DNA of 64,000 nt from Catenuloplanes atrovinosus (GCF_031458235.1 NZ_JAVDYB010000001.1:8767001-8831000), one strand, 5' to 3'; positions 37,979-46,483 are shown, numbered from the stretch's first letter. Made by a program: numbers and translations. Notes: generated by a model from the sequence alone, not told the origin.

Positions 37979-39454
37979 ATGAGTGAAGCCGGGCCGCACA
38001 GCAGCGGCACCGTCCGCCGGGCCGTCGTCTGGTCGTACGTGCTTACCGGCGGTAACTTCGCGGTGACCGGCATCGTGACGTTCGTGATGGCCGCGTTCGT
38101 GCCGCCCGCCGAGTTCGGCGTGATGGCGCTGGCGCTGGTCTGGGTCACGTTCGCGCAGATGCTCATGCAGCACGGCCCGGCCCAGGCCGTGGTTCAGCGC
38201 GAGGACGTCACCGACCGGCACTTCGACGCCGCGTTCTGGAGCACACTCGGTCTCGCCACCGTGTTCGCCGGTCTGCTGTCCGCGATCGCGCCGCTCTGGG
38301 CACGGTGGAACGACACCCCGCAGCTGGCGTACGTCTGCTGGGCGCTCGCACCCGTGATCGTGCTGAACGCGCTCGGCATCATCCCCGACGCGATCCTGCG
38401 CCGCCGGATGGACCTGAAGCGCATCTCGCTGCGCGTGCTCACCGTCGCGCTGATCTCCGGCGTGCTCGGCATCGGCGCCGCCGTCGCCGGCCTGGGCGTG
38501 TGGGCGTACGCGATCCAGCAGCTCACCATGTCCGCCCTCACCGCCGCCGTGGTCTGGACCGTCACCGACTGGCGCCCCCGGCTCGGCGGCATCGCCCCCG
38601 CCCTGCGCGACCTGCGCCGCTTCTCGCTGCACTCGCTCTCCGAGGTCACCGCGTTCTTCGTCTCCAGCCGCATCGACGCGCTGGTCATGGGCGCGTTCTT
38701 CGGCCCCGCTGCGATCGGCCTCTACCGTTTCGCGGTACGGATCGTCGAGATGGTCAACAGCGTGGCCGCCGGCGGCATCGGCCAGGTCTCGCTGTCCGAC
38801 CTGTCCCGGCTCACCGCGGACCGCGCGGCCTTCGGGCGGCGGCTGGGCCAGTTCGTGCACGCCGCCGCGATGCTGATGTACCCGGCGCTGGGCATCCTCG
38901 CGGCCACGGCCGGCCCGCTGCTGCGGCTGATCGGCGAGGAATGGGTCCCGGCCGCGGAGGCGCTGCGGGTGCTGTGCGCCGCCGGCGCGATCACGATGAT
39001 CGGCAGCATCCTGACACCCGCCGTACAGGCCGCCGGCCGTCCCGGCGTCGGTGCGGTGATCGGCTGGGTCGAGGCCGTGGTCGCCGCCGCGTCCATCGTG
39101 ACCGTGGGGGTGCTGATGGCCGAGGCGCCGCTCAGCGCGCAGGTCCCGGCGATCGCGTGGACGGTCTTCGCGGTGCAGGGCTCGATGACCGCCCTGTATG
39201 TGTGGGTGGCGCTGTACCGCGTGCTGCGGTTGCGGGCGCGAACGGTGCTGTTGCCGTCGTTGCCCGCTTTCCTGGCCGGCCTGGCCGCGCTGGGGGCCGG
39301 GCTACTGGTGGAGTCCCTGCTGCCGGCGGGATTCGCCGTCTTCTGGGGCCTGGTCGTTACCGGCTGCGTCGCGGTGGTGGTGGCGGTCGGAGTGCTGGCG
39401 GGGCTGGATGGGCGGGCCCGGGGGTTGGTGCGCTCGCTGCTCCGCCGTGGATGA
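37979..39454 (+). CDS. Lipid-linked oligosaccharide flippase (Wzx-like, MATE/MOP superfamily)
   Basis: The product has 491 residues with 12-14 membrane helices. The N-terminal 'AVVWSYVLTGGNFAVTGIVTFVMAAFVPPAEFGVMALA' and the loop 'VVQREDVTDRHFDAAFW' are typical of Polysacc_synt_3 proteins. 'FFVSSRIDALVMGAFFGPAAIGLYRFA' is the second-half hallmark. It would move the finished repeat unit across the membrane before polymerisation. Its 3' end borders repeat island 3. Confidence 0.92.
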   Translation: MSEAGPHSSGTVRRAVVWSYVLTGGNFAVTGIVTFVMAAFVPPAEFGVMALALVWVTFAQMLMQHGPAQAVVQREDVTDRHFDAAFWSTLGLATVFAGLLSAIAPLWARWNDTPQLAYVCWALAPVIVLNALGIIPDAILRRRMDLKRISLRVLTVALISGVLGIGAAVAGLGVWAYAIQQLTMSALTAAVVWTVTDWRPRLGGIAPALRDLRRFSLHSLSEVTAFFVSSRIDALVMGAFFGPAAIGLYRFAVRIVEMVNSVAAGGIGQVSLSDLSRLTADRAAFGRRLGQFVHAAAMLMYPALGILAATAGPLLRLIGEEWVPAAEALRVLCAAGAITMIGSILTPAVQAAGRPGVGAVIGWVEAVVAAASIVTVGVLMAEAPLSAQVPAIAWTVFAVQGSMTALYVWVALYRVLRLRARTVLLPSLPAFLAGLAALGAGLLVESLLPAGFAVFWGLVVTGCVAVVVAVGVLAGLDGRARGLVRSLLRRG

Positions 39455-39531
39455 CGCGTACGCGAGTCGAGGCGGCCTGGTCGCTTGCCGAGGTGGGCGA
39501 TCTAGACAGCCGGTGGTGGCGCGCCAGCGCC

Positions 39532-39775
39532 GGTCCTGCTTCCGCGCGCCGGCACCGCGCTGGTCCTGTTTCGGTGCGCCGGCAGGGACCGCGCCGGTCC
39601 TGTTTTGGTGCGGCGGCAGGGACCGTGCTGGTCTTGTTTTGGTGCGGCGGCAGGGACCGTGCTGGTCTTGTTTTGGTGCGCCAGAACGAGCCGCGCCGGT
39701 CTTGTTTTGGTGCGCCAGAACGAGCCGCGCCGGTCTGGTTTTCGTGCGCCAGCACGGACCGCGCCGGCCTGGCTG
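39532..39775. repeat. 34-bp minisatellite (repeat island 3)
   Basis: About seven units start at 39562, 39596, 39630, 39664, 39698, 39732 and 39766, exactly 34 bases apart, with a shorter first unit at 39532. The core is GGTCTTGTTTTGGTGCG plus a variable half (GCCGGCAGGGACC or CCAGAACGAGCCG types). Two neighbouring units are nearly identical, indicating recent slippage. Confidence 0.85.
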
Positions 39776-39804
39776 CCCCGTCGCCGTCGACCTGCCCTTG
39801 GGGT

Positions 39805-39884
39805 GCAGATCATCGGCAGGGCCGCCACACACCACGACACCACCACCGACGAGACCAAAGCTGGCGGCCCTGCCGATGATCTGC
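39805..39884. repeat. Perfect 23-bp inverted repeat (repeat island 3)
   Basis: Arms 39805-39827 and 39862-39884 are exactly complementary around a 34-base CA/CC-rich loop. The arms differ from those at 20069-20129, but position, size and company are the same (a minisatellite on one side, the 101-bp module on the other). Confidence 0.85.
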
Positions 39885-39912
39885 TCGGCTTCGCCCGGGA
39901 GACGGTGACGGG

Positions 39913-40013
39913 GCAGCCAGGCACACGACACGCAACCCATACCACCCACGAAAAGACAACGGGGCCGACGAAACCCGCCGTGACCAGGCAACGCACGCCC
40001 ATGCCCCGGAGCC
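39913..40013. repeat. 101-bp dispersed intergenic module, copy B
   Basis: This segment aligns end to end with 20580-20680 (shared blocks GCAGCCAGGCACAC, CCACCCACGAAAA, GGGCCGACGA, CCCCGGAGCC). Between the two copies nothing keeps a reading frame, which suggests a structured DNA/RNA element rather than a gene. Confidence 0.75.
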
Positions 40014-40199
40014 AGAGATCCGCCGGAGGCAGACCTTGACCTGCGCCGGGCGGGGCGTTCCGCGAGATGCCGGGCGGAGCACCGGCGAAGGGCAAGGCGA
40101 GGCACCCGGCTAGTGCCCAGCGAAGGCGCCCGGCGACGTCAGACAAGGCGCCCAACCCCACCACGACGCAGCCCCGGGCCACGCCGGAACCCCGCCGGC

Positions 40200-41516
40200 C
40201 TAGTTGAAACGCCTGAACACCGGCGCCACCGGCCGCCCCCGGAGGAACCCCTCCACACCCCCCGCTTCCAGCGCCTTCGCGTAAACCCCCAGCGCCGCGT
40301 CCACCACCTCAATCGTCCGATCCACATCCGCGTCCGTATGGGCGTACGACACGCTGAACGACGGTGCGATCACCCCGCCCGCGATCAGCTCCTGCAGGAA
40401 CAGGGTGCGGAAGGGCTGTGACCGTTCACCCGCCGCATCCTTCGTGTAATAGATCAGGTTGCAGTCGCGCCCCAGCACCCCGAAATAGTCCCCGACCCCG
40501 TGCCGCTCCGCCGCCGCCGTCACCCCGGCCGCCAGCCGCGCCCCCTGCCGGTAGAGCGTCTCCACGACCGGCTCCTGCGCGTACGTCTCCATCACCGCCA
40601 TCGCCGCCGCCAGCGCATGCGTCTCCGCCCCGTGCGTCGTCGACAGCAGGAAGACCCGCTCCCGGTCGTGGCGCAGGCCGCCCAGCTCCATCACGTCCGG
40701 ACGCCCCACCAGCGCGGAGATCGCGAATCCGTTCCCCATCGCCTTGCCGTAGACGGCGAGGTCGCCGGTGACCTCGTGCACCTCCTGCGCCCCCCGGTTG
40801 TGCCAGCGGAACCCGGTGAGCGTCTCGTCGATCACCAGCAGTGCGCCGTGCTCGTCGCAGAGGCGGCGGACCGCGGCCAGGAAGCCGGGCGCGGGCGACG
40901 TGGTGGTCTCCGCCTCCATCACCAGCGCCGCGATCCGGCCCGGGTTGTCGGTGAAGACCGCGGCGACGCTGTCCAGGTCGTTGTAGTGGAAGCCCGCGGT
41001 CAGCCCGCGGACGGCGGCCGGTACGCCGCCCGGCATCGCGGTGGCGCCGATGAACCAGTCGTCGGTGGAGAAGAACGGGTGGTCGGTGCAGATCGCGACC
41101 ATGTCCCGGCCGGTGTGCGCGCGGGCCAGCTTGACCGCGGCGGTGGTGGCATCGGAGCCGTGCTTGGCGAATTTGACCATGGCGCCGTCGTGCCGGCCGA
41201 CCGTGGCCAGCAGGCGCTCCGCGGCCTCGACCTCGATCGCGGCCGGGCGGGTGAAGTTGCTGCCGAGCGGGAGCGCGGCGGCGACGGCGGAGACGACGGG
41301 CGCGTACCCGTGGCCGAGCGTGACCGCGCGCAGCCCCATGCCGTATTCGATGAAATCGTTGCCGTCCACGTCCCGGACGTGGCAGCCGGCGCCGCGGACG
41401 ATGAAGCCCGGCGCGTCCTCGGGGTACTGGTCGTCGCCCTTGGCGTAGGTGTGCGCGCCGCCGGGGATCATGGCGTGCGCGCGTTCCCGCAGCTGCCGGG
41501 ACACGTCGAACCTCAT
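40200..41516 (-). CDS. Class III PLP-dependent aminotransferase
   Basis: The product has 438 residues and resembles glutamate-1-semialdehyde aminomutase. 'RVRDVDGNDFIEYGMG'-type N-terminus, 'FAKHGSDATTAAVKLARAHTG' for phosphate binding, 'LLVIDETLTGFRW' with the PLP-binding Asp, and 'VYGKAMGNGFAISAL' with the Schiff-base Lys are all visible. In glycan clusters such enzymes make amino sugars or amino-acid-like decorations; heme synthesis is unlikely here. Its start overlaps the upstream glycosyltransferase stop (ATGA), so it is the last gene of the minus-strand operon that begins at 44995. Confidence 0.9.
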   Translation of the reverse strand: MRFDVSRQLRERAHAMIPGGAHTYAKGDDQYPEDAPGFIVRGAGCHVRDVDGNDFIEYGMGLRAVTLGHGYAPVVSAVAAALPLGSNFTRPAAIEVEAAERLLATVGRHDGAMVKFAKHGSDATTAAVKLARAHTGRDMVAICTDHPFFSTDDWFIGATAMPGGVPAAVRGLTAGFHYNDLDSVAAVFTDNPGRIAALVMEAETTTSPAPGFLAAVRRLCDEHGALLVIDETLTGFRWHNRGAQEVHEVTGDLAVYGKAMGNGFAISALVGRPDVMELGGLRHDRERVFLLSTTHGAETHALAAAMAVMETYAQEPVVETLYRQGARLAAGVTAAAERHGVGDYFGVLGRDCNLIYYTKDAAGERSQPFRTLFLQELIAGGVIAPSFSVSYAHTDADVDRTIEVVDAALGVYAKALEAGGVEGFLRGRPVAPVFRRFN

Positions 41517-42463
41517 CGCGACTCCTTCTTCAGCGAGCCGTCCGGGTTCTCCCACGGCGGCTTCGGCAGCGTGCCTCCGGTGACGCGGCGGCGGAGCCGG
41601 CCGAGGCGGATGCGGGCGCGCCGCGACTCGGCGACCGCGCCGAACGTGGCCGCGCCGCCGATGCGGGTGGCCAGCGGCGCGTCCGCGGTGGCGAGGAACG
41701 TGCGCATCACGTCCGCGATCAGCAGCTGGTGGTCGGCGCCGGGCCTGGCCCGCCGGGCGGCCTTGCGCGCCTTCATCGCCAGGTGCGGCTCGTGGTGCGC
41801 CATCACGTCGGTGCGGTCGCCGCCGAACGTCATGGCCGGATGCATCCGGCGGTAGAACAGCCGCGACGGTACGGCGTGGAAGCGCCCCTGCAGCACCAGT
41901 TCCGCCACGATCCGCGCGTCGCTGGACAGGTACTGCCCGAGCAGGCGGGTGCGGCGCAGCGCGTCCGTCCGGATGACGCCGAACAGCTCGTTGAGCAGCG
42001 ACCACCGTTGCGCGAAGTGGGCGAGCCGCCGGACCGGGCTGGGGTCGGACAGGTCGAGCCGGTCGTCCCAGTCACCGATCGGGTTGCCGTCCGCGTCGAT
42101 GATCACGGTCTGCGGGTACGCGCACACCACGCCCGGGTCGGCGTCCAGCGCGGCCACGCACTCGCGGAGCAGCGACGGCGCCATCAGGTCGTCGTGCGCG
42201 GTGAGCCGGAAGAACTCGCCGCGGGCCAGCGACACCACGCGCGCGAAGTTGCCGGCCTCGCCCAGGTTCTCGTCGTTGCGGTGGATGCGGAACCGGGGGT
42301 CGCGCGCCGCGTACTCGCGGCAGATCTCCCAGGTCCGGTCCGTCGACCGGTTGTCGCAGACCACCACCTCGAAGTCGGTGAAGTCCTGGGCCAGCACGGA
42401 CTCGAACGCCAGCGGCAGGTAGCGCTCCACGTTGTACGTGGTGAACCCGAGCGTGACCCTCAT
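41513..42463 (-). CDS. GT2-family glycosyltransferase
   Basis: The product has 316 residues. 'VTLGFTTYNVERYLPLAFESVL' and 'VVVCDNRSTDRT' form the nucleotide-binding half, 'FRLTAHDDLMAPSLL' is the DxD region, and 'SSDARIVAELVLQGRF' the acceptor side. It is paralogous to 36839-37807. ATGA overlaps on both sides couple it to the methyltransferase upstream and the aminotransferase downstream. Confidence 0.9.
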   Translation of the reverse strand: MRVTLGFTTYNVERYLPLAFESVLAQDFTDFEVVVCDNRSTDRTWEICREYAARDPRFRIHRNDENLGEAGNFARVVSLARGEFFRLTAHDDLMAPSLLRECVAALDADPGVVCAYPQTVIIDADGNPIGDWDDRLDLSDPSPVRRLAHFAQRWSLLNELFGVIRTDALRRTRLLGQYLSSDARIVAELVLQGRFHAVPSRLFYRRMHPAMTFGGDRTDVMAHHEPHLAMKARKAARRARPGADHQLLIADVMRTFLATADAPLATRIGGAATFGAVAESRRARIRLGRLRRRVTGGTLPKPPWENPDGSLKKESR

Positions 42464-43668
42464 GCGACCAGCAGCTCCGCGTCCACGCCGAGCGCGGCGA
42501 GCTGTGCCGCGATCTCGGTCCGGTAGGCCGGGTTCGTGATGATCACGGCCTTGGGGCGGAGCTCGGACAGCCGCTCCGGCGCCTCCACCCGGTGCGCGGT
42601 GACCGGCAGGTAGCGGCCCCACTTGCGCGGGTTGACGTCGACCACGGCGGCGAGCTGCCGCGTGCGGTCCGCGAGCGTCAGGAACTGCACGCCGCGCGAG
42701 CCGGCGCCCCACATCACCGGGTTCGCGCCGTCCGCGACGAGTTGCGCGATCCGCTGCTCCCAGCGCTCGCGCTCGTCGTGATGCCGCGCCGCGAACCCGG
42801 CGACCGCGGCGAGCGTGCGGTCCCGGTCGGTAAGCAGAGCCGCGGTCGCACCGGAAGCGGCTTTGTTGGCGGATATCTCGATGTACCGGAACATGCCGTG
42901 GAAGAACGTGCCGGAGTCCTCGACGGTCCACCCGGCCCGCTCCACGATCTTCGCCAGCGCGTACGCGTCGAAGTAGGAGACGTGCGGGTAGATCACCTCC
43001 CACCCGGCGGTGGACAGGTCGTACCCGGCGTCCGGCACCTCGATGTAGCCGTGCACCACCCGGCCGTTCGCGCGCAGCCGCAGGTCGACCAGGAACTCGT
43101 ACGGGTCGTCGAGGTGCTCGAACCAGTGCCGCGTGGTGAACAGGTCGTACTCGGGCAGCGCGGCGCCGCGCGGTGCGTACCCGCTGTGGAGGACCGCGCC
43201 GGACGGGTCCGGACCGGCCGGGCCGGCGTACATCGCGTCGAAGCCGTGCCCGGTGGCACCACCCACGTGGCACAGCTCGCGCAGGAACTCGCCCTGGCCG
43301 CATCCGACGTCCAGCACGCGCTTGCCGCGCAGGTCGTAGCGGTCGGCGAGCCGCTTGCACAGCTCCGCGGAGAACGCCTGGAACGCGGGCGAGTGGTGCA
43401 GGTTCGTGTCCATAGTGGTGTCGTAGACCATGACCGCCGGATCGAACGCGACGTTCCGCACGTAGCCGCAGGCCGGGCACGCCGCGAGCGTCATCTGCCC
43501 GACCGGGCTGTGCGCCGCCTCGTCCCGGTCCGCCCAGTGCACACCGCACAGCACCGGGATCTCGCCCAGGTCGCCGAAGACCTCCAGCTCGGCCTCGCCG
43601 CACGCGTCACAGCGCCGGTGTCCGTGTGGTCGGCGCTGAGCCGATGATTCGCTCGCACGCTCGCTCAT
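42460..43668 (-). CDS. Sugar C-methyltransferase-type SAM enzyme
   Basis: The product has 402 residues. An N-terminal zinc-binding part ('CDACGEAELEVFGDLGEIP', 'ACPACGYVRN') is followed by the methyltransferase core ('RVLDVGCGQGEFLRELC', 'TTRHWFEHLDDPYEFL') and a C-terminal NAD-fold-like domain ('PVMWGAGSRGVQFLTL'). This layout is that of TylCIII/NovU-type dTDP-sugar C-methyltransferases. The first 18 residues (MSERASESSAQRRPHGHR) are not part of the family: they are encoded by copy 1 of the 74-bp tandem repeat, whose four other copies lie directly upstream. Confidence 0.88.
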   Translation of the reverse strand: MSERASESSAQRRPHGHRRCDACGEAELEVFGDLGEIPVLCGVHWADRDEAAHSPVGQMTLAACPACGYVRNVAFDPAVMVYDTTMDTNLHHSPAFQAFSAELCKRLADRYDLRGKRVLDVGCGQGEFLRELCHVGGATGHGFDAMYAGPAGPDPSGAVLHSGYAPRGAALPEYDLFTTRHWFEHLDDPYEFLVDLRLRANGRVVHGYIEVPDAGYDLSTAGWEVIYPHVSYFDAYALAKIVERAGWTVEDSGTFFHGMFRYIEISANKAASGATAALLTDRDRTLAAVAGFAARHHDERERWEQRIAQLVADGANPVMWGAGSRGVQFLTLADRTRQLAAVVDVNPRKWGRYLPVTAHRVEAPERLSELRPKAVIITNPAYRTEIAAQLAALGVDAELLVA

Positions 43669-43968
43669 GCCGGACCGTCCTTCGGGGTGCGGTGTCCGTG
43701 TGGTCGGCGCTGAGCCGATGATTCGCTCGCACGCTCGCTCATGCCGGACCGTCCTTCGGGGTGCGGTGTCCGTGTGGTCGGCGCTGAGCCGATGATTCGC
43801 TCGCACGCTCGCTCATGCCGGACCGTCCTTCAGGGTGCGGTGTCCGTGTGGTCGGCGCTGAGCCGATGATTCGCTCGCAAGCTCGCTCATGCCGGACCGT
43901 CCTTCAGGGTGCGGTGTCCGTGTGGTCGGCGCTGAGCCGATGATTCGCTCGCACGCTCGCTCATGCCG
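43618..43968 (-). repeat. 74-bp tandem repeat forming a chain of overlapping mini-ORFs
   Basis: Four full units and one partial unit begin at 43618, 43692, 43766, 43840 and 43914, exactly 74 bases apart. On the minus strand each unit starts with ATG (at 43964, 43890, 43816, 43742, 43668), encodes MSERASESSAQRRPHGHR and seven more residues, and ends in a TGA that overlaps the next ATG as ATGA. The first ATG overlaps the stop of the epimerase, and the fifth opens the methyltransferase. AAGGA lies 9 bases before each internal ATG. Because 74 is not a multiple of 3, the chain works only by stop-and-restart. Copy differences are R4 to L in one unit and TP/TL in the tail. Confidence 0.93.
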
Positions 43969-44995
43969 AGACCCACCGCAGCTCGGTGTCGAGCCGGCCG
44001 GCCGCGGTGAGCGCGGTGATGCGCTTCAGCCGCTGGTGCCGCTCGCCCATCAGGTCCTCCAGGGCCAGACCGTTCCGGCGGTACGCCTCGACGAGCTGCT
44101 CGATCCCCTTCGCGACCGTCCACCGCGGCTGGAACTCCGGCACCTCGGCCGCGATCAGGTCGCAGGTGACCCGGTAGTTGCGCAGGTCCGTGCCGGCCCC
44201 CTCGGCGAACGTGACCGTGCCGCCGACCAGGTCGCGCACCAGGTTGGCCACGTCCCGGATCAGGTAGTTCTCCGTCGTACGCCCGATGTTGTAGGCCTTG
44301 GCGTGGATCCGCGAGCGGTCGACGGAGAGCAGCGCCTCGAACGCGTGCGCGATGTCGTCCGCGTGCACCAGCGGGCGCCACGCGGTGCCGTCGCTCTGCA
44401 GCCGCACCTCGCCGGTGTGCAGCGCGTGCCCGACCAGGTCGTTGACGACCAGGTCGCCGCGCAGGCGCGGGGAGAAGCCGTACGCGGTGGCGTTGCGCAG
44501 GAACGTGGGGGAGAAGTCGTCGTCGGCCAGCTCCAGCAGCCCCTGCTCGGAGAGGATCTTCGACTCGCCGTACGGCGTGACCGGGTTGAAGCCCGCGGTC
44601 TCGTCCAGCGGCGCGTCGTCCGCACCCTTGCCGTAGAGGCTGCACGAGGACGAGAACAGGAAGCGCGTCGCGCCGGCCTGCTTGGCGGCGCGCGCCAGGC
44701 GCAGCGTCGACCGGTGGTTCACCTCGTAGGTGAGCTCCGGGTTCAGGTTCCCGATCGGGTCGTTGCAGATCGCGGCCAGGTGCACGACCGCCTCGATCCG
44801 CGCGTCGCGCAGCTGGTCCGCGGTGACGTCGCGCAGGTCGGTGCGGATCGCCGGGACGTCGGCCGGCGCGGGGCCGATCACGCAGTCGGCGAAGAGGCCG
44901 ACGTCCAGCCCGACGACCTCGTGGCCGGCCGCGAGCAGCCGAGGGACGAGCACGCTACCCAGGTACCCCTCGTGTCCGGTGACGAGGACGCGCAT
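43961..44995 (-). CDS. NAD-dependent nucleotide-sugar epimerase/dehydratase
   Basis: The product has 344 residues and is an extended SDR. 'VLVTGHEGYLGSVLVPRLLA' is the GxxGxxG cofactor site, 'FLFSSSCSLYGKG' supplies the Ser, 'TPYGESKILSEQ' holds YxxxK, and 'DLVVNDLVGHAL' and 'WRPLVHADDIAHAFEALL' bind the sugar nucleotide. It is a UDP/CDP/dTDP-sugar 4-epimerase or 4,6-dehydratase relative. The ATG at 44995 has GGGAG 6 bases upstream and is the first gene of the operon 44995 to 40200. Its stop is the first of the ATGA chain with the 74-bp repeat. Confidence 0.9.
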   Translation of the reverse strand: MRVLVTGHEGYLGSVLVPRLLAAGHEVVGLDVGLFADCVIGPAPADVPAIRTDLRDVTADQLRDARIEAVVHLAAICNDPIGNLNPELTYEVNHRSTLRLARAAKQAGATRFLFSSSCSLYGKGADDAPLDETAGFNPVTPYGESKILSEQGLLELADDDFSPTFLRNATAYGFSPRLRGDLVVNDLVGHALHTGEVRLQSDGTAWRPLVHADDIAHAFEALLSVDRSRIHAKAYNIGRTTENYLIRDVANLVRDLVGGTVTFAEGAGTDLRNYRVTCDLIAAEVPEFQPRWTVAKGIEQLVEAYRRNGLALEDLMGERHQRLKRITALTAAGRLDTELRWVSA

Positions 44996-45085
44996 GCCGA
45001 TCTCCCAGATGTGTTCGTAGGGGACTTCCGCAGCCACGCTAGCTGCGGAAACGAGAGTTCCTCATCGTCTCAACGTTGAGAAAAA

Positions 45086-46483
45086 TCAGTCGTTCGTCAG
45101 GCGCGGCGCGGAGCTTCGGACCATCCGGGCCGGGTGCGTCAGCCGCCACATCGCGCCGGTCGCGCCGGTCAGTAGCGCCAGCATGGTGCTGTACGTGGTG
45201 AAGCCCATCGAGTCGAACGTGGCCGCCACCGTCACCGCGATCAGCTGCACCGCGATCAGGCACGCGGCCAGGTGCCGGTCCTCCGGCCGGGTGGCCCGCC
45301 GGTACGCCAGCACGCCCAGCGAGATCGCGGTCAGGTGCAGCGCGGCGAGCGCGAGCACGCCCAGGACGCCCATGGTCACCAGGTGCTGCAGCCACTCGTT
45401 GTCGACGAAGAAGTAGATGGTCGGGATGAACGTGCCCGGCCCGCGCCCGAACAGCGGGCGCTCCGCGACGTACTGGAAGATCACGGCGTAGTCGTCGGTG
45501 CGGCCGGTGATGCTGGGGTCGTCCGCCGCGCCGGTGAACATCGAGATGATCGTGCCGATCAGGCCCGGCTTGACCGCCATCAGCGCGCCGCCGAGCAGCA
45601 CGCCCAGCCCGGCCAGGTTGATCCGCACCCGCCAGCTCCAGGCCGGCAGCATGGCCAGGCAGCCGACCACCAGCGCCACGATGCCGGTGCGGGACAGCGT
45701 CATCGGGATCGCCGCGCCCATCAGCACGCCGGCCACCACCGCCCACTGCCGGATCGTCCGCCGGGTGCCGTAGATCGCGTAGTGCACCGCGAACGGCAGC
45801 AGGATCGCCATCACGGTGCTGAACTCGATGTAGTGCTGCGCGGTGCTCGCCACCCGGAAGAAGCCGTTGCCGCGGGACATGAAGCCCAGTTCCTCGCCGT
45901 GGTGCAGCACCAGGCCGGGGATCTTGATGTACTTCGTGACGTCCACCGCGAGCCCGGCCTGCAGCAGGCCGATGATTGCCATCACGGTGCCGCACCAGAC
46001 CGAGATCTTCAGCACGCTGTCCAGCCGGTTGCGGTTCGAGACGCCGTCCGCGCAGACCAGCAGCACGCCCAGGAACGCGGCGGTGCCGATGATCGCGCGG
46101 TCGGCCGCGTTCGCCTCCAGGGACGGCAGGCCGCGCAGGTAACCGGCCGCGTACGCGGCGAGCACCGACGCCAGGTAGCCGATCGCGGCCCACCGGACCG
46201 GCTGCGGGCCGCGCAGCGCGAGCCGCGGGTGCAGCTTGGAGACCAGCCAGCCGAAGAAGAACACCAGGCCGAGCAGCAGCGCGGGACGGCCCAGCGAGCT
46301 CAGCTGCTGGACCACCAGGTCCTGCGGGAGCAGCAGGTTGAGCATGACCAGCAGGCTGAGCAGTGCGGCGCCGTCGAGCAGGTGGCGCCGACCGCGCGTG
46401 GTGTAGGTGGAGCCGGCCGTGCCGACGTCCTCCAGCAGCGACGGCTCGAAGTCGACCGGGTGGTGCAGCGTGGTGTCGCTCAA
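45086..46483 (-). CDS. O-antigen ligase/polymerase-like membrane protein (Wzy_C)
   Basis: The product has 465 residues with about 11-12 membrane helices. The extracytoplasmic loop near 'GLMSRGNGFFRVASTAQHYIEFS' and the segment 'DDYAVIFQYVAERPLFGRGPGTFIP' are characteristic of Wzy_C proteins, which polymerise or ligate lipid-linked glycans outside the membrane. The start is most likely TTG at 46483, because it overlaps the stop of the Wzz-like gene (TTGA) and gives a protein of normal length. Confidence 0.88.
   Translation of the reverse strand: MSDTTLHHPVDFEPSLLEDVGTAGSTYTTRGRRHLLDGAALLSLLVMLNLLLPQDLVVQQLSSLGRPALLLGLVFFFGWLVSKLHPRLALRGPQPVRWAAIGYLASVLAAYAAGYLRGLPSLEANAADRAIIGTAAFLGVLLVCADGVSNRNRLDSVLKISVWCGTVMAIIGLLQAGLAVDVTKYIKIPGLVLHHGEELGFMSRGNGFFRVASTAQHYIEFSTVMAILLPFAVHYAIYGTRRTIRQWAVVAGVLMGAAIPMTLSRTGIVALVVGCLAMLPAWSWRVRINLAGLGVLLGGALMAVKPGLIGTIISMFTGAADDPSITGRTDDYAVIFQYVAERPLFGRGPGTFIPTIYFFVDNEWLQHLVTMGVLGVLALAALHLTAISLGVLAYRRATRPEDRHLAACLIAVQLIAVTVAATFDSMGFTTYSTMLALLTGATGAMWRLTHPARMVRSSAPRLTND

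Larger units (their letters stand above)
39455..40199. other. Gene-free repeat island 3 between convergent genes
   Basis: In this 745-base gap I see no credible gene; the long open frames on both strands are a by-product of the repeats. In order it holds the 34-bp minisatellite, a 23-bp perfect inverted repeat and copy B of the 101-bp module. Confidence 0.65.

Noticed and set aside
39502-40182. Minus-strand open frame of 226 codons in repeat island 3, with a repeated PARSLP-like peptide
   Set aside because: The repeats are 34 bases long (not a multiple of 3), all frames stay open because of GC bias, and no start site or domain is visible.
40200-41516. Glutamate-1-semialdehyde aminomutase of heme synthesis (HemL)
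   Set aside because: The fold and motifs match class III, but it lies in a polysaccharide operon with translational coupling to a glycosyltransferase, so a sugar-related aminotransferase is more likely.
43618-43968. CRISPR-like array at the 74-bp repeats
   Set aside because: The units are contiguous with no unique spacers, and there are no cas genes in the window.
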